Shown piece by piece: positions 29,207 to 38,599 of a stretch of 64,000 nucleotides of DNA (positions within the stretch are counted from its first letter, which is position 1; the number at the start of each line of letters is the position of its first letter). The stretch is from Chaetoceros tenuissimus (Eukaryota > Bacillariophyta > Thalassiosirophyceae > Chaetocerotales > Chaetocerotaceae). A program made the position numbers and the translations under genes. The notes below the pieces were generated by a model, which was not told where the DNA came from, searched no databases, and worked only from the letters and a program-made list of their open reading frames with translations. The DNA lies in the NCBI GenBank assembly GCA_021927905.1, contig BLLK01000047.1, positions 434,001-498,000 of the forward strand. The letters are read 5' to 3'.

Positions 29207-31819
29207 ATGATAAATTCTCTGCTCACCATCTGGTATAGCTTAGGTTTACTGCTTGTATTTCTGGGACATACCTCTGGAACAAATCATGAACCAGTGGAGT
29301 CCGGAAACATGACTTTCGTTTCCAATTATACATCAACAGCTATTACACAGCAACATAACACAAGCAATAGGATTGAAGACGAAGGAATTAATATGACAGA
29401 AAATGAAATGCTAGGAAACAATGATATCATAGGACAAAACTTTGATGTAACGCCAGAGATTGTAAATATTACAAAAGTAGAAAGTTCTAATTCGTCGTCA
29501 CTTTCAATACTCAACATCACGAACAAAGAACATTCCAATTCAACGCCAATAGAGATTGTAAACATTACAAAAGTAGAAGATTATAATTCGTCATCATCAA
29601 TGCCAATTGATATTGTAAACATCACAAAAGAAGAAACAGATCCAATAGAAGAATGGTCATTCTTAGTCCTTGCAGATGTACATTCGTTTACACCGCTCTC
29701 CTTTGATCCATTCAATAAAGATTTGGAGATATGGAAAACTACGAGTCCAATTCTACAGAGTCTACAAGTGAAGCATAACTTTGACTTTGTCATGCTTGTG
29801 GGTGATCTAGTATCATATGGAGGCATGTTCAATAGTGAAATAGTAGAGAGATTAGGACCCAATTTAACAGAATCAGATGCAGTTTACCAAGCAGGAATCA
29901 ATTGCTATAAATCTATGAAAGATCTCTTTTCTGAGGCAGGGTATCAAACAATATTGCCTTGTGTAGGTGATCATGAACGCGGTGGTAATAATGGGTTTAG
30001 ATATCGAGCAAAGTCGAAATTAGATACTGTTCAATCGTATAGATCCTCTTTTGTGGATGGGTTCATGAAAGATCAATTAGGAAATTATATCATTCCAAGT
30101 CAAGTAGTAGGTGTGCCTTCTCAGCCATTTTATACGAAGCATGAGGGATCATCTTATGCTGTACAAATCAAAAATGTTGTAGTTGTAACAGTTGATGCTT
30201 TTCGCAGGTTGGATATAGAGGGGAACTATCTTGATCGCGAGAAAGGTTTTGGAGGGGAAGGTCAAATAACATGCGATGTGACGGGAGATCACCTAAACTG
30301 GTTTGAAAATGTATTGAAAGCAGCCAAAAGTGACGATAGTGTAGATCATATTTTTGTGCAAGCGCATTTACCTATCCAGCAACCTGTTCGAAAAGTTGAT
30401 TGTTCAGGGCAATTTGTAGATGGTGGAGAAAACAGTGACATGTGGAGATTAATGAATAGCTATGGTGTTGATATTTACTTTGCGGGAGAAGTTCATAGCA
30501 ATACTGCATCGATGACAAGAATAAATGGATCAAATTTGGTCCAAGTGGTGACAGGGAGTGTGCGATTATCCGGATACACATCAGTTACCATCAATGACAA
30601 GGTTATTACGCTGAAAACATTTACTGAATACGGACCTCAATGGGCATTCAATAACCAATACGAAGAAACTGGTTCCCTAGTCATTGACAAAAAACAAAAA
30701 GATGTGCAGATAACGTCAACTGGAGATTTGAAAATAGTAAACCATGACGAGCCCATGCTGCATTTTGATTTTACTGAATTGGAATCTCTTGCAGATAGGA
30801 AAATCCGAGGACTAATTTCTTCTGACACAAATGATCTCTATGCCAAAAGTGTTGTGGTAGATCAGATTGAATGCAAGCAAAGTGTAAGGAATCAAGGGGA
30901 ATTTTCTAGTCAGTACGATGCCATCGTTGAAAATATTCTGATAACTGAAGGTCGACGAGGTGGCGGCAATGCAGGAGTCTTTGATGGGCGTTCAAGTAGA
31001 TTTGCACTTTATGGAACAGGTCCATTTAGTGCGGGAGATGTGATTTCTTTTTCAATGTGGTTGAAGACAGAAAGATATGATGAAATGCTTCTAATGTATT
31101 ATGGTAATATTTGGGGCAAAGGGATGAATACAGCAAAAGATCATATTTTACTTTCTCTAGACGGAGGAGTGCCTAAATTGTACTCTCAGTTTGATCGCAT
31201 TCTTCAGCCTGTAGGAACTAGTAACCTCTCAGATGATAAATGGCATCATATTGCAGTCAGTATGCCTCGAGCAAGTTGCCTGTTTTCCGAGATACAATTT
31301 TACATCGATGGGGTATTTTATCCTTCTCAAATCAATGACCCCTTGCTTGACCAACCAATGTTTTTCACCACATCAGGAAAACTCAGCTTTGCCCATTTAG
31401 GATTTAGTTCTCCGGGAGCATATGAAAAATTTTCATACATATCTCCATTTGAGGGTCAATTGGATGACATCATGATGTGGTCTCGACCTCTTACTGAAAA
31501 AGACATACTGAGTCAATCTAATAAATATCATGGAGACAAGGTGGTAAAGAAGTATGAAGGAAGATGCAAACAAGTTCACCAATCCTTCATTCGAAAAATG
31601 GTGTGGGCAAAAACTGAACAAAGTCGCTGTAGGAGGAAATGTACTGAAAGAAAAAACTGTTTAGGTTACCAGTATAATAGGAGTATTGACGAGTGTCTTC
31701 ACTTTTCTATAAAGCCAGTGCTAGACGATTCTGAAATTGTGGACAATGACTTCCAATGTGGTATCGCGAAGTACACCTATGAAAGGAAGATCCGAGTAGG
31801 GGTGAATGGGTCAAAGTAG
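29207..31819 (+). CDS. Secreted calcineurin-like phosphoesterase with LamG and PAN-like modules
   Basis: A single exon of 870 residues. The signal peptide LTIWYSLGLLLVFLGHTSG is followed by an N-glycosylation-rich spacer with three imperfect copies of IVNITK-type repeats (residues of about 84-143). The metallophosphoesterase domain starts near residue 148: LADVHS, VGDLVSYGG, CVGDHERGG, VQAHLPIQ and YFAGEVHSN supply the metal-binding Asp, Asn/Asp and His set, with GDHE in place of GNHE. A concanavalin/LamG-like domain follows (SFSMWLKTERYDE, KWHHIAVSM, IQFYIDGVFY). A Cys-rich PAN/apple-like end (SRCRRKCTERKNCLGYQYN, DECLHF) completes it. The likely place is the cell surface; the phosphoester substrate is unknown. 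Confidence 0.82.
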   Translation: MINSLLTIWYSLGLLLVFLGHTSGTNHEPVESGNMTFVSNYTSTAITQQHNTSNRIEDEGINMTENEMLGNNDIIGQNFDVTPEIVNITKVESSNSSSLSILNITNKEHSNSTPIEIVNITKVEDYNSSSSMPIDIVNITKEETDPIEEWSFLVLADVHSFTPLSFDPFNKDLEIWKTTSPILQSLQVKHNFDFVMLVGDLVSYGGMFNSEIVERLGPNLTESDAVYQAGINCYKSMKDLFSEAGYQTILPCVGDHERGGNNGFRYRAKSKLDTVQSYRSSFVDGFMKDQLGNYIIPSQVVGVPSQPFYTKHEGSSYAVQIKNVVVVTVDAFRRLDIEGNYLDREKGFGGEGQITCDVTGDHLNWFENVLKAAKSDDSVDHIFVQAHLPIQQPVRKVDCSGQFVDGGENSDMWRLMNSYGVDIYFAGEVHSNTASMTRINGSNLVQVVTGSVRLSGYTSVTINDKVITLKTFTEYGPQWAFNNQYEETGSLVIDKKQKDVQITSTGDLKIVNHDEPMLHFDFTELESLADRKIRGLISSDTNDLYAKSVVVDQIECKQSVRNQGEFSSQYDAIVENILITEGRRGGGNAGVFDGRSSRFALYGTGPFSAGDVISFSMWLKTERYDEMLLMYYGNIWGKGMNTAKDHILLSLDGGVPKLYSQFDRILQPVGTSNLSDDKWHHIAVSMPRASCLFSEIQFYIDGVFYPSQINDPLLDQPMFFTTSGKLSFAHLGFSSPGAYEKFSYISPFEGQLDDIMMWSRPLTEKDILSQSNKYHGDKVVKKYEGRCKQVHQSFIRKMVWAKTEQSRCRRKCTERKNCLGYQYNRSIDECLHFSIKPVLDDSEIVDNDFQCGIAKYTYERKIRVGVNGSK

Positions 31820-31856
31820 TTTTGACCGTATTGTAATTATAGTAAACATTTTTCAT

Positions 31857-32537
31857 TCAAATGTCTTTACTCATGACTTTCTTTGCGAGGTGCTTGTCAA
31901 GTCTGTGTAGCTGTTTCACTCTCTCAGCAATTTCTTCAGTAACTTTGGCCCTTGTCTTCCCTCCCTCACCAATTTTCTCCATTTGAGATTGGAAGGTTCT
32001 TCTTTCCACAATCTCATCATAGATTTGTGTGGCCAAAGACTTTGATGGATTCTCTTTTGGTTCAACTATGGATGTCTTCTTTGCAGATTCTAGTTTTGGA
32101 AGCAAGTCATCAGGCAAAGCTTTTCCTCCACGTTGGAATGACTCTTGAAGCTTCACCTTTGCAACTTCGGAAGAATCTTTAATTGTTGCTGGTGGTCGGT
32201 AAGTACTAGTGAGAGATTTAGTTATCTGTAGTTCTTTCATACATGCCTGAATATCTTTCTTCCTACCCAATTTCAAGAGTTTATCAGCCTGATCTGCTTG
32301 CTCTTTACCTTTTCCAACTACTGGGACTTTCACCATCTTCGCCCTTTCTCTCTTCTCCTTCGATTGCTTGTTGACGTTCCACTCGTGTCGACCATCCAAA
32401 GGCCTACTTTTTGTCTTTATCTTTGGATAGGATATCGCATTGTCGCCATCATTTCCTTGACCATAAAGACGACTCAGTAATTTTGATGCATGTGCATCGC
32501 TCTTTTTGAATATCTTCCAGTGTTCTTGATTGCTCAT
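31857..32537 (-). CDS. UPF0193 (EVG1/C22orf23-like) protein, cilia-associated family
   Basis: A single exon of 226 residues, highly charged, with no membrane segment. The middle segment STYRPPATIKDSSEVAKVKL and the C-terminal segment DEIVERRTFQSQMEKIGEGG match what I recall of UPF0193 proteins (RP-x-T-RDLEKEKQRLQ, then ERKEFLADMEALGQG and a closing ISQKLREMEDID helix). Members occur in ciliated or flagellated eukaryotes. Its start is 170 bp from the start of CFAP57 on the other strand, so the two share an upstream region, which supports a flagellar role. Remembered similarity, not a computed hit. The stop lies 37 bp from the convergent phosphoesterase stop. Confidence 0.65.
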   Translation of the reverse strand: MSNQEHWKIFKKSDAHASKLLSRLYGQGNDGDNAISYPKIKTKSRPLDGRHEWNVNKQSKEKRERAKMVKVPVVGKGKEQADQADKLLKLGRKKDIQACMKELQITKSLTSTYRPPATIKDSSEVAKVKLQESFQRGGKALPDDLLPKLESAKKTSIVEPKENPSKSLATQIYDEIVERRTFQSQMEKIGEGGKTRAKVTEEIAERVKQLHRLDKHLAKKVMSKDI

Positions 32538-32707
32538 AGTTCTATTTTGTCTGGGAAATGACTTCTAGTTCAGGTCCATTCGAACGTACGTACTTTTGAA
32601 TCGAATCAAAGTTTTTGATTTTTCAAATCTCTCCAAATTTATTTTCAATCTTTCTCTTTATCTATTTCTGTCCTTCTTTCCCTCAGCTCAGTTTAGTTGA
32701 TGGAAAC
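32538..32707. promoter_or_regulatory. Bidirectional upstream region of UPF0193 and CFAP57
   Basis: Only 170 bp separate the two divergent start codons. The strand is T-rich on the CFAP57 side. No factor-binding site can be named; the geometry itself implies shared control of two flagellar-type genes. Confidence 0.45.
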
Positions 32708-35700
32708 ATGTCTACAGCTCAAGTACTGAAACCAAGTCACTTCCTTGGTATCAATACTCAAGTGAAGTGCATACACACCATTGACAAAGATAGAATTTTA
32801 TTTTGTTCATCGAATCATGTCATTATCCAAGAAAAGTCTAGTACGAAGCAAACGTTACTGCATTCCAATGGCAATGTTGAGTCATTTATTGGACATGTTG
32901 AATTATGCAATACAAAGCAAAGTGTAGCTATTGTTGTTCAACACAATGCTACCTCGAGTGTTTACATCTATGATGTTCATACATTGAAGCGTACCCATTC
33001 ACTTTCAAATAAACTGTCTTTGGCAATCAAAAGCATCTCATTTCCTCGTCGAGATCAACTTTTAATTCTAGGTGATGCACCAGATTATCTTTTATCCCTA
33101 TGGAATTTACAGGAAAGAGTGCCTAGCCCTGTTGCAAGTATTCGATTGGCGACACCAAGTGGAAAAGAATTACGCCAAGCTTCAATGGACAATAATATCA
33201 TATGTGTGTCTGGAAAAGAAATTATACGATTGTTTCGATTAGTGGACAAAGTTTTCCGACCAATTACATTGAACTCCCTCAAAGGAAAACCACAAGATTA
33301 CATAGCTCATGCTTGGTCACCTCGAGGTGGACTCGTTCTTGCTACAAAGAATGAGTTTTGGTTCTTTAGTGGTGATACTGCTAATCTGAAAGTGCGATTC
33401 CATTGCAATGTGTCTGTTGAATGGGGACAGACAGTATCAGTTACAGCTCTTGCAGCACTCCCATCTTGTGTTATCATTGGAGGATCTGATGGATCTGCAA
33501 GACTCTATCATTATCTTGGCAGTGATACGGATGAAATCTCACTAAAGTTGACTGAGAAGCTTGAGGTAGATGAGGGATATGAAGTGATTGCGATTGATAG
33601 ATTTCAGGTTGATAATTGTACAATGGCCCTATCAGACTCTGGACGAGTCTCAACATTGTACCTCTCTGCCTCAGATCTTTCAGAATCTGCAAACGAGCCA
33701 TTTCCTTCTCTAAAGAAGGAAGACATTGTATGCATTGAAACTTGCAATTGGAAGCCCTTTGCTGTTGTTGGATTAAAGAGAGAGATTTACACGTGGTCTG
33801 TAGGAGGTCAGAGAGAAGTAAATCGTGTCCATAGTTCTGACGAAGATCTCGTCTCTGTTGCACTTAGTCCAACGGGACTTCACATGCTCATTTGTACCGA
33901 AAAACATATTGAACTAGCTTTCCTTGCTTCGGCACACACGAAAACTCTCTCCATGTGGAAAACACTCGCGTCAAATGTAGGTAGTGCTTCTTCCTTCTCA
34001 AATGGAGGTCATTTATTTGCTCTGGTGTTTGGTGAAGTAGTTCAAGTGTACAATACCTACACCCAAAAGCTAGTGTCTTCTTTGCGAGGTCACACAGGAT
34101 CGTCTAGAGTAACCGCTCTTGTTTTCAAAGAGGGAGATAAAGTTATCGCGACTTTTGGAGATGATGGTGTAGTGAATTGCTTCGAAATCAGTACTGGAAA
34201 GAGACAAGTTCGAGTTGCTAATGATGATTTAGTGTATACAGGAGGATTCATGAGCAAAGACTTCAGCATAGCACTGGCAAATACAAGCACCAATGAAATA
34301 GTTGCGATTGACTTGACCACCAAAATGATTAGCAATGATTATTATTTTCCTCAATCTGCTAGATTACTTGCATGCAAAGATAACGTTGTGGCAATCATGT
34401 CCACCGAAGATTCTCTTGTTGGACAAATGTGGATAAGAAATATATTTGAGAAGCAAACCAAAATGACAAAGTCCTCTGTGCCTTTGCATTCCAAGGAGAT
34501 TCATCTTGCAGCGATATCATCTGAAGGCCATTTTCTAATCACTGGAAGCAGGGACAGCTCTCTGTGTTTTTCAGCGTTGAATCAGAGACTATTTCCATTC
34601 CGTCAATATCAATACAGTGAAAAAATCGGTAAGTGCACCAGTCTTTTCACTGTAGTAACTCATATTCTGCATTCTTCCAACTCTCTGCTTTTGCTGAAAG
34701 GCCCCATTTCTTTGATGCACGAATTGTCGTCAGATCAAGATCTAAAAGAAGTTGACAAAACACTTCAAGGCTTGGAACAGCATGTACGTCATGGCGGTTT
34801 GCATTTTACTATTTGCACTTTGTATTGACTCTAACTTTGAATTTGTTTCAGATCAAAGACTTTGAGAAAGAAGAAGAGACCGCGATTGAATGCAATAGAG
34901 TCCAATACGAGAAACAATTGGAAGATTTGAGAAATGAGGTCAAGGAAAAAGAGCGTAAGTTCACCCAACAAGTCAAGGCGAAACTTGACGAGTCAACAAG
35001 TCTTCGGAGCGAATTGAATTTTAAACTATCTACTCAAAGAAAAGAACTTTCCGAGCAACTTTCTAAAATGACCGAAACTCAGGCTGCTGACTTGGAAAAG
35101 AGAAACAATACTATGGTAGATTTAAGAGCATACCATGAAAAGGAGACTCAGAAAAAACACTTGGAAATGGATCGTCTACGAACTGTTCATGAAGAGTCTC
35201 TTAGAGATTTAATCGCCGAACAGAAGTGCAAGACTGAAAACGCCAAAGCTCAGTATGCATCTCTCAAAGAAGAGAGGAAGATGATGGAAGATTCTCAAGT
35301 AGAGTTCACAAAAGCTCTTGAGCTACAGGTAGAACTTGAAATTCACGAGGAAGAGGAAGCTTTTGCGAAATCTGCGAGTCTTTCAAAGGCTACACAAAAA
35401 CGTTACCAAGAAGAGGCCGACTTTGAAGGGAAGAGGTATGATATACTTTCAAAAGATAGCGAAGAGTTGAAAGAGACAATATCAACTCTGGAGGAAAAAG
35501 AATTGACTCTCAACAAGACCGTAGAGGAACTGAAGCAAGAAACAGCTGCTTTAAAGTCAAATCTACAAACAGAATCTTCTGCAACAAGGGACTTGGAGCT
35601 CAATGTGTCTAGCTTGGAGTCAGAAATTGATATCTTGCAGAGGTAAGATTTTCCAAATAATTACTACAAAAATTCGTAGTAGATTCTGCTTTTACTAACT

Positions 35701-36279
35701 TCTAAACCTTTTATCAGCCAAAATGATAGAGAATTGGATCTTGTTGCATCGCTCAAGAAGGAACTCGACAAAAAGAAACATCAAACGAACGACCTCAAGT
35801 TGCAGTTGGAATCACTCGAGAAAACAGTCAAGTTGGAAGAGGCTGAAAACGACAAGTACAGGCTGAAACTACAGGAAAAACAGCTTTTATTGAAAGCTAA
35901 GAAAAAGTCCAAGGAAAAGATCTGTCAAGAATTGGAGGAGCTCAGTCAGGAGATTTCGCTCACAAGCACGAGAATCCTTAGATCCAAAGAGTTTTTAGGA
36001 GATCTTGGGAGCTTGAAGTCCTATCTACTCCAGCTATCAAGAGAGTTCAATGGAAAAGCTAGAGAAAATCAACAAGAAGGTAATTTTGTTGAAAGAGAAG
36101 AGAAAATTTTGACAAAGAGAATTTCTTCATTGAAGGATACTATGAAGCAAGTGAACAGAGTAACGGAAGCAAACAAGATGAAATTGCTGAAGGAGAGGGG
36201 TATCTTAGAGAAAGAATTGAATGAACTGAACGTAGAGAATAATATTTTGATTGAAAAGCAAAGAAATGTAATGAAATGA
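32708..36279 (+). CDS. CFAP57: CFAP57 (WDR65), axonemal WD40-coiled-coil protein
   Basis: Four exons: 32708-34628, 34701-34783, 34852-35642 and 35718-36279; introns are 72, 68 and 75 nt and phases agree, giving 1118 residues. The first intron is in frame and stop-free. The N-terminal 640 residues are WD40 repeats with strings diagnostic for CFAP57: KPQDYIAHAW (near residue 195), and SFSNGGHLFALVFGE followed by SSLRGHTG and EISTGKRQ (near 430-500). The C-terminal 470 residues are coiled coil (QYEKQLEDLRNEVKEKERKF). Family role: attachment of an inner-arm dynein on the axonemal doublet. An extended open frame upstream (from 32615) reads as leader-like hydrophobic sequence and is probably 5' UTR. 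Confidence 0.88.
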
Positions 36280-36562
36280 GAGATGAAGGAGAATATTGTA
36301 AAAAAAGAGTTCAAAATAATTTTTAAAGATTCATTCGGTGACTTGACAAAGTTAGTGCCATTTCCCACGAATCACTCATGATTAGCTATCCGTTGATATT
36401 TTTTGGTGCTATTACAGCTAAAAAACTCTTTTTTATTAGAACAAGCCTCTTCCAACGGATTCACTTGAGATTTCAGCTTCAAAAGATGAAGATGCTTCTC
36501 TATTCTTCATTATTGTGATTATTCTTCTTCATTTCATATCGGTACAAACAATTCAATAAATC

Positions 36563-37861
36563 ATGACTGAAATAATTGCGTATAGGATTGGTTCCTCCAT
36601 CAAGTACAAGGGGAAAGTAATTGCGAAGAATAAACGTCTTTTACAATGGCAATTTGCATTAGTCAACAAGAGAAAGAGTGGAAAAACAAAAATTGAGAAG
36701 CACACACTCTCTTTCATGTGGAGTGTAGCATCCGGAAAGCGTCTTATTTATCTAGATGGTGTACAAAAGCATTTTTCTCAAGGTGAGTACATCTGTGGAC
36801 ACCGTGTTTTGCATACTTCTCTTAGACCTTTTCTCACTATGTGTCCTTCTTGCTCTGAAGGAATGTGGATGAAGGAATCTTTCCGTAGAAAATGGAGATG
36901 GAATGGTATAGAACTAGAAATTGTTGCACACATCAACCCACCTAAAAAGGATAACATTCGTAGAGTGAAGGAAATGCAGCATACTTTGCTTCAGTACGAT
37001 CTTAGAATTGATGGAGTCAGCTTTGAAAACATTCCATTGATACCTCAAGATTTAGAAAATGGAAAGGTATCAGAGGTTAAGTCGATCCAATCTTTGGATA
37101 AAGAGTCCACCTTTGATTCAAATGACTTGATTGAAGGGTTTAATTCATCATTAGCACAAGGTGTGCGTAGATCATCAGATAAAAAAGAAAGATATGACGA
37201 TGCAACAACTGAATCATCGGAGTCGTCTCAATCAAGTTCCACGGAGACAGAATCCTGTGATCAAACAAGGGAAACATATGAAGACTCAACATTCGCTCAG
37301 ACTGAGTATTCAGAGTATACAGAAGATACTGACACAAGTAATACAGATAGCTTCTATACCGTGGATGATTCTACAACAGAGGGGTATTCGTATGCTTCAG
37401 AAAAGTCAGAATCTAATTTGCTCTTGAGTAATGGTAGTGACTCAAGTACTTCTGAAAAGAGTTGGGCAAAGAATTTTTCAAATGCATACAAACAAAATTC
37501 AGTGAATCAAAATGGTACTAAACAGCATGCGCCAAATCATAGTACACCAATGTTGTCCCTTGAAACTTACGATGCAAGGTCAGAAGTAGAAAGTAGACGC
37601 GATGATGAAACGTTTGCATCTGAATCTGATGAATTTGCATCCACCTTCACAGAATCTACCACAAGGAGAGAAGCAACAAGTAACTACAGGGCTGATCGTA
37701 CTGATACAAAAAGGAAAATTAGAAATATTCAATTTAGAAATGATGGCTCAGAACAAATGAGTCAGAGTACATTTGAAGAAGAAAAGTCTGTCTTTGATTT
37801 GGCTCTTTGTGTGTTCAAATGCGCGCCTTGCGGTTTTAGCCTGACCTGTAACTCATCCTAA
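36563..37861 (+). CDS. FAIM-like N-terminal domain with acidic Ser/Thr-rich tail
   Basis: Two exons are preferred (36563-36782 and 36861-37861) around a 78-nt GT-AG intron that is in frame and stop-free; the spliced product has 406 residues. The N-terminal 150 residues (HTLSFMWSVASGKRLIYLDG, then WRWNGIELEIVAHI and YDLRIDGVSFENIP) recall the beta-sandwich of Fas apoptosis inhibitory molecule (SGKR-VYVDG, G--F-I). A related family appears expanded in diatoms as far as I remember. From about residue 170 the chain is low complexity, rich in Ser, Thr, Glu and Asp with Tyr (TTESSESSQSSSTETESC). The end has four cysteines (CVFKCAPCGFSLTC), reminiscent of a lipidated or metal-binding terminus. Function unknown. 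Confidence 0.6.
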   Translation: MTEIIAYRIGSSIKYKGKVIAKNKRLLQWQFALVNKRKSGKTKIEKHTLSFMWSVASGKRLIYLDGVQKHFSQGEYICGHRVLHTSLRPFLTMCPSCSEGMWMKESFRRKWRWNGIELEIVAHINPPKKDNIRRVKEMQHTLLQYDLRIDGVSFENIPLIPQDLENGKVSEVKSIQSLDKESTFDSNDLIEGFNSSLAQGVRRSSDKKERYDDATTESSESSQSSSTETESCDQTRETYEDSTFAQTEYSEYTEDTDTSNTDSFYTVDDSTTEGYSYASEKSESNLLLSNGSDSSTSEKSWAKNFSNAYKQNSVNQNGTKQHAPNHSTPMLSLETYDARSEVESRRDDETFASESDEFASTFTESTTRREATSNYRADRTDTKRKIRNIQFRNDGSEQMSQSTFEEEKSVFDLALCVFKCAPCGFSLTCNSS

Positions 37862-38599
37862 TAGGGTAGACGAAGAAAATGCGACTAGAAATATTGATCA
37901 CGCAAAATAATTTACCAACGTGAAAGAATTCTTAATAGTTACTAATTTTCTAAATTACATTTGATGATTGACTTCGTACTTTTCTTGTATGAATAACAAC
38001 ATGGTAATACGTACGATGTAGAATAGATGCCCCTCCATAACAATCTGACAGTGACAAAACAAAGACAAGAGTTCGTCTGTCTTAAATTTTTCTGACCTCA
38101 TAACTTTATAACTTTCGAAATCTTGAAGACCCTCCAATTCTGAAGGCATCCAAAACTTGTGAAACAATTATAAGGTAGTGCATTTTCCACAGATGCAAGT
38201 CAAGAAAAGAATATTTTTATATAGGAATAGATAATGCTGAAAAACCATTCAATTCAAGGAAAGCGATCACACCATTGGTTGACTGCAGGCTGACGCACAT
38301 GGTGTAAAAGGTATCATCAAACTATTTCCGTGTCTACCATATCGATAACAACAATGACTATCGGTTGACAGGCTTTTTCCCAACTTTTTAGGTCTCTCTT
38401 GGGACTTTTCTGAACCTTGCCCATAAGAGAGCTAAAACTGCATACAGAGAGAAATGTCACAATGACCCGTGATCTTGCGCGCTTTTTTACTCTTTCGAAC
38501 AAACCTCATTACTGCTGCTAAAGTTTCGAAGTTCAAAGAGAGAGATAATAGTGAAAGCAACAAAACAACAAACTTGACACAAGTCAATCTTTAGAAAAG
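37862..38599. other. Intergenic, no gene seen
   Basis: 738 bp between two plus-strand genes. Short minus-strand frames occur but have no domain or supporting start context. It should hold the promoter of the zincin-like gene. Confidence 0.5.
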
